NCBI RefSeq assembly: GCF_000003815.2
Contig: NC_049990.1
Span: forward strand, 5,226,626-5,290,625
Length of the DNA: 64,000 nucleotides
Reading direction: 5' to 3'
Source of the DNA: Branchiostoma floridae
Lineage: Eukaryota; Chordata; Leptocardii; Amphioxiformes; Branchiostomatidae
In this document: positions 1 to 12,500 of the stretch, in pieces
How positions within the stretch are numbered: the stretch's first letter is position 1
Layout of the letters: each line of letters begins with the position of its first letter
The notes under the pieces: model-generated
The model's input: only the letters and a program-made list of their open reading frames with translations
Told to the model about the DNA's origin: nothing
The model's database searches: none
Position numbers and translations under genes: made by a program

Positions 1-345
1 TTGATTTGATTATATGAATAACATCCTCTGGGAATCTAAAAACTGATGCGAGCGTGCGAATAACAAAAGTTTGCCTCTATTATGAAATCGAAGTGGTGAG
101 GAAGATTGAACATATGACTGAACAGTCAGAATATAGTTTACCAAACAATAAATACTTCATTTTTGTTCTTTCAAATCTTCTTTGACCATGTAGTGTTCTA
201 TGACATTAGTATACGTTCTCCAATATCTGTTTTTGCAATCCGCGGCATATATTTGCTGCTTTGTACGATTTGAAGTATGGTTGAAGCCTTTTTTTAAACG
301 GCCGCAAATTGATGCGCGCGCGGACGTCATCCATATAATCAAATC
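1..345. mobile_element. Non-autonomous DNA transposon (MITE-like), left edge at window boundary
   Basis: The first 16 bases are the exact reverse complement of bases 330-345, and the match continues inward for about 10 more bases with three purine transitions. This gives a terminal inverted repeat of roughly 26 bp around a ~290-bp core. No transposase can be read inside, so it would be non-autonomous. Because the left repeat starts at base 1, the true left end and any target-site duplication cannot be seen. The superfamily is not recognised. Confidence 0.5.
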
Positions 346-497
346 AAAATGGCCTTAGTTTGCATTTGACGGCCATCGGCAATGTTACGTATGTTCGTAT
401 ATGGGCTTAACTGTGATGCAAAAAAAGCAGTCTGTTACATAGTCTCATCATTGGATGAACAGTTCCTCGACTATCCCATGTATTTCTTCGTACACAG

Positions 498-3400
498 GGT
501 TTTGGTGGACGTAAAGGAGACAACGGTAGAGAAGGGAGTTGAAGTCTGTTCCGGATGTTCTCTTCCAATCAAGGAAGACGAGACGACTGTCATGTATAAT
601 GGCTACGAGTTCCACCAGACATGCCTGTAAGTTTGTTTGTTTTTTCAAGATAATTTTTATTGATTTTCAAAGAACATAAAACACATACAAACACATGTAT
701 GGCACGTAAATCATAAACAGAATGACACGTGAAAAACTATAGAACTGATGATTGAAATAAAGTGAAGGTGGTGACAAATGAAGTTCTAGAAGTTGTACCC
801 CCAATTACCATTGCAGCAATACATAATGTATAAGACATATCAAATTAAATGCCTGTAACTTTTGGTTAGGAACGATAGATCACATAGTGTATAACCAACG
901 TAGCGTCCTCCGTTTATCGCCATTCTGTGCAAATCTACCAGCACAGATGGGCTTTCACGCTACGGTGAGAGTAATTGTCACGATTCTCCGTTTACAAGGT
1001 TAGAACAACGATCGTATGAAACCTTGGCTATTACGCACTTTTACAGTCAACTGGATATAAACCGATGTGAGGCGTGCAAACAACCGATGGATGACAACGA
1101 CCAAGTGATCACCTACAACGGGGTGGACATTCACGACTACTGCATCCCGTGAGTCATACTCTCAGTCTGATTTTGTTACGAGAAGCAGCCACGTTGCCCA
1201 AACTTGATGGTTGCTAATCATCAGAATTTGACGTCGAGATGTACTTTTCTCAGTTGCAACAGAGCTAATGACTACGTTCGTTGTGGGTTGCTTGAATGCA
1301 ACAAACTTCTAAATACTCTTGTACAGCTTTCATTATCTTGCCCCTCTCAAAAATTTAAGCCATTCATGTTATATCATAATATGATTCGTACCTTCATTTC
1401 AGATTACTGAAAAGCATGATGGCAGGGTAAGTTCCTTATTTGTCGTCAAAAGATAGATGATTTGTATAAAAGAATCTACGTCGATAGCTAGTACTTTACC
1501 TCGTAACCTTAGAACTTCGCATGCATTGATGTTTATATATAAGTTGACTTTTACGATGTAAATTAAAGAAACACTCAGTATCAAAGACTTATAGAAACTT
1601 ATAGTAACAGACTATTATCAGTATCGAAGACTAAAAGGAAACATATAGTGACAGACTTGCAAAGTCGCTGGATCATCATTGTTGCAAATGTATCTTCACT
1701 CTCTTTATGCATCTAGACTATAATTAGTTGTTGTTCATTTGCAATTAGCCAACAGACACGAATTTGCAATAAACTTTGTCTTCATGATCTACCTATGAAT
1801 GATATTTTTCAGAGGAGAAAATGGAAATGTGAATGGAAATGGAAATGTGAATGGAAATGGGTCTGTCAGCCCAAGCCAGTATCCGGATTGCCAGATATGC
1901 GGGTAAACCAACATATATTAATTTGCTTTCGTTTTAATGCATCATAATATTAATTTCAATGATGGTTCAGATAATCTATAAAATCTATAATCCATATTGC
2001 AAGAGTACATGGGTAATTAGTATGCAATATACCCTTTCCTTTTTCTGTCTACTTTTGATTTGTTTGAACAGGAACCTTCAAGTTGGTAGCTTTCGTAATG
2101 TTTCGTCGTAATTACCGTCTTGTAAACAGGACCATTCTTTCTGCTCTGTGCCTTTGTTTCTTTGTCCTGGTATGTGTCCATATTCTCGATGACTCGTTAA
2201 ATGGGATGTATACAATTTGCCACCTAATACAGTAGAAGCCGTTTAATTGCGCATCCGTATTTTCTGCAATTATCCGGGTGATGCAATAATGCGAAGTTAT
2301 ACACCTGGACTGCACCAGTTTGGGATTTTGGGATTCAGTGCAATAAACAGAAGTGTGCGGTAATCCGATGTGCAATTAACTGGCTTCTACTGTATGTACA
2401 CATCACCCAGAACCCAGCTGGGAACTGATGCAGTAGAAGTGAACGGGAAGGGTTACTGTCCCAAATGTTACCCCATGGTCCAGTACCCCGTCTGTAACGG
2501 CTGCGGGTAAGTAGCCCTCTTTTTTTACAACATATGCTTTATTTTTGGCGTCGCCTAAGGGGCGGGGAATTATTTTGGCCTTTATGTATTGCCCGACGGT
2601 CCAATGCAATATACTCTTGCACGGATAGGTGCTTATCATAGGTGTTGTATTTTGAGACTCGTGATATTTACAAATATATGTTTGTATTCCTAGGGAGGAA
2701 ATAAAAGGTCCGTCTGTGACTGGATTGAACCGGAAGTGGCATCCTGAGGTACGCAACGTTACGTAATCATTAACCTCTTACGTCACTGTCTCGGACATTG
2801 ACACAAAAGATAAGGACATTTGCCAAAGTTATCTCATGCCAAAATGACGAGCAGTAGACCATTCTATTTGGCTTATATGTAATAGTAAATGACATATGTA
2901 ACGGCCAAGATTAGCATAAACTATCAGCCAAGTAGACATGAAATAGACAATGTCACACGCCGTATACTGATTGAAAATGTTAATGTCTCTCCAGCACTTC
3001 ACTTGCTCTGTCTGCGGGGTTCCTTTCGAGGAGCTGAACCGAGTGTACTATGAGTACAACGGACGGGCCTACTGCAAGCGCCACTATGACGAGGTACTGT
3101 TTGATTGATTTCTTCTATGTCTACTTTAACTGATTTCCTACTCTCCTACTTCAGTCTTTGTCAGAAGCCAAGTGACTAATCACCAAAGTTATGTGATCTT
3201 GGGCACGCCAGCAATCGGTCAAAGCTGTCACCGTTTAACCAACAAGTGATTTGCGTGTCTTTCCTGCTGTTTTGTTCACGCGAAAAACCTTTCGATATAA
3301 TAAGCTAAATATATTTCTATTTTTCAGAATTTCCAGATATGTTACCACTGCAATGAGCCAGTAGAGGGAGAACGTGAGTGTGTTTACATGTTTTGAATTA

Positions 3401-4359
3401 CATTCACTTCAGCTGCTATTGTGTGTGTACATTACGTCTAGGTAACCCTGTAAACTTTAGGGGGTGAGTATGTGATCGAGCCCTAAATCAACTTAAGACC
3501 ATATTTCTACTTAAAGCACAAAATCCAATCATTAACCACTGCCTTCAAAGAAGAAGTGAAACCCGTCAATAGTACACCCTGTATCATATAGTTGATTAGA
3601 CACTATTTACTTCTCTTAGTCTTTGAGAATGCACGTGCTGTTAGCCTTCAGGCATGGCTTTGTAAATATAGCAATATATCTAATCTATATGGGCTTGTAT
3701 AACAGTATTGTCTGCCTATAACAGGAAGTCAACAGTAGATATATCAAATGTAAAATAATTGCAGAATATCATTAGACAGATTGATAATAATTTTCACAAT
3801 TGTTTTTAGCCGTCGGAGTTTTCAACAAGTTCTGGTGTGAAGACCACTTCAAGTGTTCGTTCTGTGAGACTCCATTCTCTCTGAAGTAAGTATTACTTTA
3901 CTTTACAGGTCATGTTGAAATTGTACACTGTACTAACGCTACACCCATTCATACTTTTATTTCTCTGATCACTTGGTTTGATAACGGGCACCATATGGTA
4001 TTTAATTACTGTAATGCAGCGCCCATCTTTGTTTGTGAAGCCTTTGGGCCACAAAGCAGTACAGGCCCTATAGCAGTAGTATTGCCAATTATTTGCGGAG
4101 AAAGTTAATTAATAGAATGCATGGTGAATATAACCGACTGTGTTATGCTTGCAAACTCTGAAAATAATGTGTTTATTTTATTTCTTCATCTTGCAGGTCG
4201 AAGTTCTACGAGCTCGACATGCGCCCGGCATGTAAGACGTGCTACAAGGTGATACCCCGGAAGAAACACAGAAAGACGAAGTTGCCCAAACTGAAGTCAT
4301 CATCATCAATGGTACCCCCAAATACTAGTAACCCCGTAAGGGGCAACGTAGGGAAGTGA
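498..4359 (+). CDS. LIM gene A: PINCH-like protein, C-terminal exons (5' end outside or not recognised)
   Basis: Ten exons are supported by GT-AG junctions and a continuous frame: 498-626, 1047-1148, 1403-1426, 1813-1902, 2411-2506, 2694-2748, 2995-3093, 3328-3373, 3810-3885 and 4197-4359 (TGA). They encode two half-LIM knuckles (CSGC...HQTC and CEAC...HDYC), a Gly/Asn-rich linker, then sequence aligning with PINCH from the second half of LIM3 through LIM4 and LIM5. It ends in a basic tail (RKKHRKTK) that replaces PINCH's usual ending. LIM domains bind two zinc ions and act as protein docking modules; PINCH joins integrin-linked kinase at focal adhesions, but partners of this paralogue are unknown. 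Every exon has a counterpart in gene B at the same phase, six of them of identical length. Exons equivalent to gene B's repeat arm are not in the window; they may lie to the left or be absent. Confidence 0.85.
2230..2392. mobile_element. pogo/Tigger-like MITE, copy 1
   Basis: A 163-bp element with inverted ends (CAGTAGAAGCC... / ...GGCTTCTACTG) flanked by TA on both sides, the target choice of the Tc1/mariner/pogo group. The CAGTAG start resembles Tigger/pogo termini. It lies in an intron of gene A, and its right end is only 18 bp from the acceptor of the exon starting at 2411. Confidence 0.7.
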
Positions 4360-4402
4360 GACTGAGCGATCCATTTACTTTAGTCCTTCCGTTTTGGCGA
4401 TA

Positions 4403-4576
4403 AAGTGGAAGCCAGTTAATTGCACGTCGGATAAACGCACACTTCGGTCAATTGCACGAAATCCCCAAATCCCGTAGCAGTGCGGTCCAACTGGGTAACT
4501 TCGCATTATCGCACACGCCGGATAATTGCACGGAATTCGCTGGCAAATTGGGTGTGTAATTAACCGGCTTCCACTG
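4403..4576. mobile_element. pogo/Tigger-like MITE, copy 2
   Basis: A second copy of the family seen at 2230-2392, with the same terminal GTGGAAGCC / GGCTTCCAC motif and TA on both sides. It begins 43 bp after the gene A stop codon, so it probably lies in that gene's 3' untranslated region. Confidence 0.65.
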
Positions 4577-4943
4577 TACTATATGACCTATTACCCGTAC
4601 GAGACTATGAGATTAATGCACTTATTTACCCTTTTATAGGAAATTGACACAACAATATTAGTACAGCGACTTTTAAAAGGTCTATAACAACTACTTTCAG
4701 TACATATAAACTATATAGCTATAGATATGAATAAGTCAACTTGTTGAGTCTAGCGTGTCATTTACACTATTGGTTCTAAGGTATAAACATTATTTTATAT
4801 ATTTGCCTACGTGTACACAGTAAGGGTTATCACCTTCCAGACTGTAGTTGAATTTATCTATCGAACAGAAGGTATCACATTATGTATAGCAAATGTAAAC
4901 AGCTTTGTGCGTTTATATTATAATTATATCGTGAACAACCCAT

Positions 4944-4949
4944 AATAAA
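4944..4949 (+). terminator. Candidate poly(A) signal of LIM gene A
   Basis: A canonical AATAAA about 585 bp after the gene A stop, in AT-rich DNA before the convergent neighbour. No transcript data support it; other AATAAA-like sites occur nearby. Confidence 0.35.
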
Positions 4950-5679
4950 GTGATGCTCATCTTCGATACCTATATGTGCTGAACTGTTCATGGAACCCAT
5001 TGCATGCTGGGGAAAGCGGGGTACTATGGGCGATCAACATGTTTTGTTTGTGATTTTGTTATATATTGGTAGGGCAGCTTTACTAGACCACTGATATCTA
5101 TTGGTTGATAGTTGGGATAATTACTGCGTTGGCGGATGGTAACCTTACCAAATGTATGTCATCTATATCTGTATATTTATGATGGTATTTTCTAAACGAT
5201 GACCTTTTTTGAGGTGGTGTATGTGATTTCTGCACGGAGAATAAAGAAAATAGTGGCATTTATCCTCGTAATGGTATTTCATATAGCAATCATGTATTTT
5301 ATGTTGGGAATAAAGGTTTGCTAAACAAGAGTCCTTTATCAACTTATTGCTTTTATCGCTTATTGTTATGGAAAATAGTGTCCTTACTTTCATAGGACGT
5401 GTGTCTGCTTGTGTCACTCTAACCTTGACACTACTCTCCCCTGGCATACTTTCAAGAGAAAGTGTGCATTGTATAGATTGACGATCTACCACACAAAATG
5501 TACAATGTTTTCCATGTTGCTAGTGTTGGGCCCCGGAAAGGAGATATTATGCAATACAGATCTTATTCAGGGTTATTTGGGGTATATATTTTTGAATTGC
5601 GTTATTTTGCCGATTCTTGCTGTGTCACTATTTATTTGATTTTATATTGTTATCATTTGTTGTTATGTATGTACGGGGT

Positions 5680-5757
5680 TTCCCCCCAGGGATCTTTGAA
5701 AAACGCCAGCCAGGCGACATGTACCCCTGGATAAATAAAAATAAACAAACAAACAAA
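5680..5757 (+). repeat. Probable 3' tail of a non-LTR retrotransposon
   Basis: A short non-coding stretch ending in GGATAAATAAAAATAAA and then repeated CAAA units. A low-complexity AT tail like this is typical of truncated LINE 3' ends. No reverse-transcriptase coding sequence is attached, so the assignment is tentative. Confidence 0.3.
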
Positions 5758-7634
5758 CATTTCAGTAGTGGAAATGAAGAATTCGCTATCTATTTTTTTT
5801 CTAAAATCACATTATCTGTTTCGTTCACTGTTCTATTCACAATCATAACAACAAGATCCATGCTTAAGACGATGTTTGTGATGGGAATTAAGAGGGCCCA
5901 TCAACACTGTTCGTACTTCAGAACAGTGATGCATGTCGGAAGTATTGTAATCACTCAAGTGTAGGCGTTGTGGGAGGGGAAGAATTTAAAGATGGATTAA
6001 GGTTTTAACGGATCGCTCTAGGTCTAGATTAACCTTAATCTCACAGTAAACCAAAGAGCGATGCATTCATGATGAGGCAGGGGGCAACAATTTCATTCAG
6101 TGCGTCAGAATTCGAAAGAAGTCTTGAAAATCGTGTATTCTATTGACGTGTTCCTTCTATAGCTGAAAACTCACATGTCTTTGTGTGGGCGACTTTTAAC
6201 AATGAAAGCATGCAAAGCTGTTGAATATCAGGCGAGACGAAGCAACGGCTTCATAAAAGGCGTATTTACGGGATGTGTGGTAGACCTCAGAGATCGTTAA
6301 TCCGTGATATAAAAGGATGGATGTGTGGTGACTACTGACTACCAAGATCACAGATGCAAGCAAGCTTAAGCAAATGAGACCCATAGAGGTCCTTTGTAGC
6401 TCGCTTGAGTACGTTGTGTAACAGTGAATGACACCATGACAATGCTTTATTCCCAGGGGTTAGTTTAATAACTTAGTCTACTAAGTAACATTCACTTTTA
6501 TCTATGTCCCTCTTGTCCACATGCATAGAGTTATATTTGTCACCGTAATGTTGGTGTTATTCTTGTTAACCCGTAAATACACATACAATACACAAACATT
6601 AATAAAATGCATAGTCAACGGAAAAGTTTTGTCGCTGTTCCAACACCAATGTAGCTAATACGATCAATTGATGATACCAAGGTTATTTTCCTGATGTTTG
6701 CTATTACAAAGTACCCTAACGTAAATTTTAAACCGACAAATAAAAACATAACACACGGAACTAAATGTGTTACTAGTTACAAGTCTTGGGGACAGTGATA
6801 GGGCTTGCTGTCCTCTTAAAATGGTAAGCAATGATAAAATATGTACCTTATACTATAGAATAGCGTAACATATACCTAGATTCCGATACAATATGTTTAA
6901 CAAGTACTATAAATAAAAGTTATATTTCCATGGCTATTTTTTGCCAACACCAGATATAGCTATCAATGACTGTTAGCTATAATGGTGAACCTAGTTGATG
7001 TGCAGTTTGTTTAATTCTAACTTAGACATCACATTTCCGAAGGCTGTGTACCTGTCTCGCATTGAATTGCAGCCTTTCACTTAAATTTTACCTGTGCAGA
7101 CCACATGTAATTTTCCCCCCAAAAAAACTAAACTTTGGACATCTAAAAATTTGATATAAATAAAAGTAAATGAAACGTACTGAGGACTGATTGATTGTTA
7201 TCGTATGTATCTGAATTTTAAATCTTTGTTATATATTAATGTGTTGTTTTTCATAATGATAATCGTAGTTATTGCGCAATGCTTGTCGGCATCGACAAAA
7301 TTCAGTTGTATACACTACTTCCAGTTGCTTATTAATATAGTTAGATATTGATAAAGGTTAAATATCATAATCTACTTATGAAGCCAACCCCAACTGCTCA
7401 ATTACTAGTATATGTACAACTAGTAGTTGAATACAGTCTCCTGTAACAATACTCAATCCCTGTCTTTGTCGATAGTATGCTTACTATGTTTCCACCCCAT
7501 GTGTGTTCCTAAACTTTACGTACTTGCCATTAGCCTTAGGGTGATGAAATTATAAAACTAGTCAACTATAGAAGAACATTGTATTAACCGTGCTCATTCG
7601 TCACTAATGAATCTCTTCAACGAAAATCAACTGT

Positions 7635-9507
7635 TTATGGACTGTCAGTCTCGCTACCGCTTTGCCAGATGTTGAAGGTGTCTTGGAAGGCGGGCAGCTT
7701 CGTCTTCCGGTGTTTCTTACGGGGAACCACTCCGTAACACTTCTTACAGGCCGGGCGCATGTCCACTTCGTAGAACTTCGACCTACATGAAGTAAAACAT
7801 ACTCATCAGACAACGTGCACATCAGGCAGTAGTGGCAGTACCTTTGGAGTATTTTTGATGCTCTCTTATAGAACACGTTTTTCAAATAGTAAAATATGAG
7901 TTCATATAATAAGATGCCACATGAAATCGTGTTTTTTTTCACTTTTGAATGAATATAATCAAGGTATATTAAGTGATACTTACTGCAGAGAGAATGGGGT
8001 GTCACAGAAGGAACACTTGAAGTGGTCTTCACACCAGAACTTGTTAAAAGCTCCGACGGCTGAAAATCAGATTTAAAAGCAGTCATCAATCTGTGTAATA
8101 TCATCCCACCGTTTAAGATATAAGATAAGATTTTGAAGATTATTACTTTACAGAGTAAAAAAGAGAATTTATCAAAATTATTATCCAGGGAAGATAAAAC
8201 TGCTTTGGGCATATTGACTTACATACGCATCATTATGGACTCATTAATTCATTCTAAGAAAAAGTACTTGTATCAAATACATTAGGGTTTACACGCTACG
8301 CAATGGTGGCTGTTCAAAATGTCTATTGTACATACTATGAATAGAAAGTACGTCAGTCTTACTTTCTCCCTCTACCGGCCTGTCGCAGTAGTAACATATC
8401 TCGTACATCTGAAACAGAACAGAGACACATTTCGTTTGACTCAAGATTTCAATATTACAAAGTCATGCAATTACACCTGATCTCCCAGTATTAGGAAATT
8501 CTAACCGCCTGTCAAAGTGACTGTAAACAGCAACTTAAACATAGCGTGCCTAGTGTTTTTCAGGACCAGGGTATCGCAATAAAAACACATTGTCAGTAGA
8601 AGTCAAGTTACCTCGTCATAGTGGCGCTTGCAGTAGGCCCGTCCGTTATACTCGTAGTACACTCGGTTCAGCTGCTCGAATGGAACCCCGCAGACGGAGC
8701 AAGTGAAGTGCTGTGGAGACGTGGTATGGCATTTACAATCACCATGTATCGTGTGACATTATCTACATCTTATTTATTTCTAGGCAACAGCATTTTCTTT
8801 ACTTGTCTTAGCCATTGTGCACTCACTCACATTTTCATATGGTGGTTCTTCGATTACCAAAATTAGTGGGAAGGTTGTACCCCTTTAGACTGAAGAGGGT
8901 TGATCTGCATTTCACATTTTCAGTCAATCTATAGTATTGGCAATGTTATAAAAGTAAATCTTATGTTTCCTTGTTTGTGGTGATTAAGTTTGAATCGTAC
9001 CTCAGGGTGCCACTTCCGGTTCATCCCAGTCACAGACGGACCCGTTATTTCCTCCCTAAACACAGACGAGAGATCGTGCATGAGTTTCAAAGTTACAGCA
9101 AGTCATGACAAGCATATCTGACTTAAGTACTGGTCACTGGGTGTTACAATCAGTACAAGAGTGCAGAAGCACAAAATGCATATTTTTTGGTCTGAAACTT
9201 GTATTCAGAAAATGCCAGCAAATTCTTACCAGAAATTGAGATGCATCTATACCTATTCCTGTTTAGAATACATTAATGACGCATGTGTGGAGATGTTTCT
9301 GCTATGGCCACTGGTTTTAGTTGAAAAAATACCTTAGCTGCAAAGATTGTGTATATGTAAATTAAGGCATTACAATAGTAAATAATGGTTGATATCATAT
9401 CCATTACTTACCCGCAGCCGTTGCAGACGGGGTACTGGACCATGGGGTAACATTTGGGACAGTAACCCTTCCCGTTCACTTCTACTGCGTCAGTTCCCAG
9501 CTGGGTT
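7635..9507 (-). CDS. LIM gene B exons 16-21: half-LIM3, LIM4, LIM5 and tail
   Basis: Exons 9507-9412, 9055-9001, 8710-8612, 8408-8363, 8059-7984 and 7782-7635 (TAA). They encode NGKGYCPKCY and CNGCG (end of LIM3, start of LIM4), then WHPEHFTCSVC, CKRHYDE, CYYCDRPVEGE, FNKFWCEDHFKCSFC and FYEVDMRPACKKCY. These line up with PINCH LIM4-LIM5. The basic stretch RKKHRKTK is shared with gene A; the last ~17 residues differ. Confidence 0.85.
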
Positions 9508-12500
9508 CTGGGTGGGAAAACAGTAGGTTTATCAAAAAGTTTACTGCATAACCGAAAGATAATTGCACGTACATTTAACATAGATATAATAATAATAGAA
9601 ACAGCATTATTAAGAACAGTTTCCTCATTCTTTAACGTACGTGTCTGAAAGTATTGTCCTTAATAGATTACAAGTCAAGCATGTATTTGGAGACACAGTT
9701 GAATAGTTTGTGCGAACATTAAACATACGTAAGTATATCTAGACTGATCTAGAATCCCATTAATACAATAAGCGTAAATATCAAATGTGTTGATCAGTAA
9801 TTAATTAATCGGTTAGCTTCCTGTTTCATGCTAAAATATCTTATGCGGACAGAAAAGTCTAACAAACCATTTACAATGTGGCTTATTTTTGGTTAATAGA
9901 AGAACAGAGAACAGAAAATAAAAGACTTTGGTATAGATAACAATGGTGACAAGTAAAAACAAGTGGCTATACTAGTAATGATATGGTCTGCTGAGAGCTA
10001 CAATTCAAAGCTACAATCTGAGCATTTCGGGTTTGGTTTAATATTCATATTAAAAGTCTCCAGGACGTTGTCATCACTGCAAACAAGCAACAAATTCTTC
10101 AACCTACCCGCAAATCTGGCAGTTCGGATACCTGCTCGGGCTGACAGGTCGTTGTCCGTGTCCGTGTTCCTCTCTATAACTAGATCTGTAAAAAAGACCA
10201 CTAAAACTAGTTAACATTTCTACAAGTTAAATTCCTTTGACATCTAAGTAGTATGTCGCCATGACTGTACCATACATGTGTGTACAATGTACATATATAT
10301 TGTGATCAATAAAAAAATCATCAAAAAAGTTATCATAAGATGTGCTTACCCCGATATTATCTGTCGAAGTAATCTGGAAAAAGACAAAATATAAGTGGAA
10401 TTTATAATTACATCATTACTTTAGATACGAGATAACCTATCCAAGAAACTGGTATGTCCATTTTTATATATTGCATTTTACGCAATGATTTTACACGAAA
10501 TACCGAAGTTAATGATAGTCCGTGGCCCTGTAGAATACTTCATTATCAATGGCACTCGTAAACTGCAAGCAACATGGACTTCGTTTCGTACCTTTCGTCC
10601 GAGCCTCGCGAGAGTTTAGCAGTGCGAGAGTAATGGCGGACGGGGTCTGCAGAAAATCGGACATAAAGCTGTTTAACGCTGACAATAAGGAACATGGGAC
10701 TCACGGGATGCATTCGTCGTGAATGTCCACACCGTTGTAGCTGATGATGCGGTCCGGATCAACCATCGGAAGCTTGCAGGCTCCGCACAGGTCCTTTAGC
10801 GTGGTAGTGTGTTGCCGCGGTTGGCTGTAGAGCAAGGGAGGGGGGGTTCACAAACGATTCTGGTTTAAAATAGAGTGACAGTCTGTCTAAATCATTGATT
10901 ATCATAATTATGAAATTATGAAATCTGAGCAGCATAGAATATTGTTTTTAGATGAACATCATGGCATGGTACATATCTGTTGACCGCATGCTTGATTTTT
11001 ATTCTGAAACTCTAATCATCCACAACTGGTAGAGTAAGATGGCAAGTCATGATGTAAAATAAATGCAAAAGAAAATACATTTACTGCGTTAAAGAGCAAC
11101 GCTCAGATAAATCACTGATAGCCTAAAGTAACGGTTATGCCTTCACAAAGCTCCTAATGTGCATCTGCAGTCTTGATGCAACGTGGTCCAGTCAAAGTTC
11201 AAGATCCATCGAAAGATTCACATCAGTTTCTTTCTACGGCAAAGTACAGATTGAATGAGCCGTGCAAATGAAAATGAATACGCAGCAGTGCTGTCGGTCG
11301 CAAAGAGACATCTAAACGTCTAGAGCTTTTTATTACTTACAGGCAGGCTTGGTGGAACTCGTTGCCATTGTACATAACAGTCGTCTCGTCCTCCTTGATT
11401 GGTAGAGAACATTCGGCACAGACTTCAACTCCCTTCTCTACTGTAGTCTCTGTGATCTCCACCAACACCCTGTGTACCAAAGCACAACAAAAATGTTTCA
11501 CCACATGAAAGAACTGGACTTTATAGCATACTTTGTCATACGATCATCATTCATGAAATTCCTGTCCACACCTAACATTGGCCTAGTTGAATAGACGGAG
11601 GACACCACAGATTATCTGCTACGTATGATCTACTGCTTATTGCTATAGCATAGTGGATTTATTTTATTTGTTGACAAATCAATGCAGTTAAAAGGTCCTT
11701 TGCCATTGCATAACATTGCTGTCTGTGTATCACATCCAAGCTCCATGATATTCTTCATACATACATAAAACATGCTCCAATAGAATTGGATCATTAACAA
11801 AGTTCAGCTTCCTGTGTAATCTATATCTATCATTCATCATTATAGTATCCTATGATATCCTGGAAGTAACCAAAGAAAACGAAAACCTACATGCATCTGT
11901 CGTGGTAGAGTTGGCCATTGTGGTAGATTCTCTTCTCGTCATTCTGAAGTGGCTCGTCGCAGGCAGGACAATGATGTGCTGTCTTCCTCCTGTTCAATGA
12001 TTTAACAGCACAAAATGTAGATATGTTACGCCGAATAATAGTCACTCACACAACTAGATCATTATTATGATTTTTTTTACCATTTTCAAAACCATATTCA
12101 GTTGCTGAGTGACTAATATTTGTCGTATTTTATTACCTGGATGTCTAACCTTCATCGACGTAGAAATGTTAGATTACATCCATTTTATAGTTACAGGCTT
12201 TTCATTGCAACCGGTTACGCTAAGTTCCATAATATTGCTTCTCTATGCTAGCTTTATCATCTGTAATGCTAATATAACTGCTGTTTTCTAATTGTAGCTG
12301 CAACACAACTAAGATGGAAATGCGTATGTACGACGTAAACGACTAAACCTCATACAGACCTTGGCAATTCCAGTATGTCCCGACATCTTTCACTTATCGC
12401 AGCATGAGGAAAGGTGAGACATTACATATTGGCAAACTCTTAGTCAGCGCAGACTCGTAGCAATCAGACCCTTAAAAGTGGCTACGTTATCAATCCTTGA

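Larger units (their letters stand above)
4577..7634. other. Spacer between the convergent LIM genes
   Basis: AT-rich sequence between the two stop codons, expected to hold the 3' untranslated regions of genes A and B. The open frames in it show no domain or composition suggesting coding. Apart from the repeat tail at 5680-5757 I see no recognisable feature. Confidence 0.6.

Noticed and set aside
7604-8212. A 202-codon minus-strand open frame covering the last two exons of LIM gene B
   Set aside because: It reads through introns and mostly out of the LIM frame; the spliced exons 8059-7984 and 7782-7635 explain the conserved sequence.
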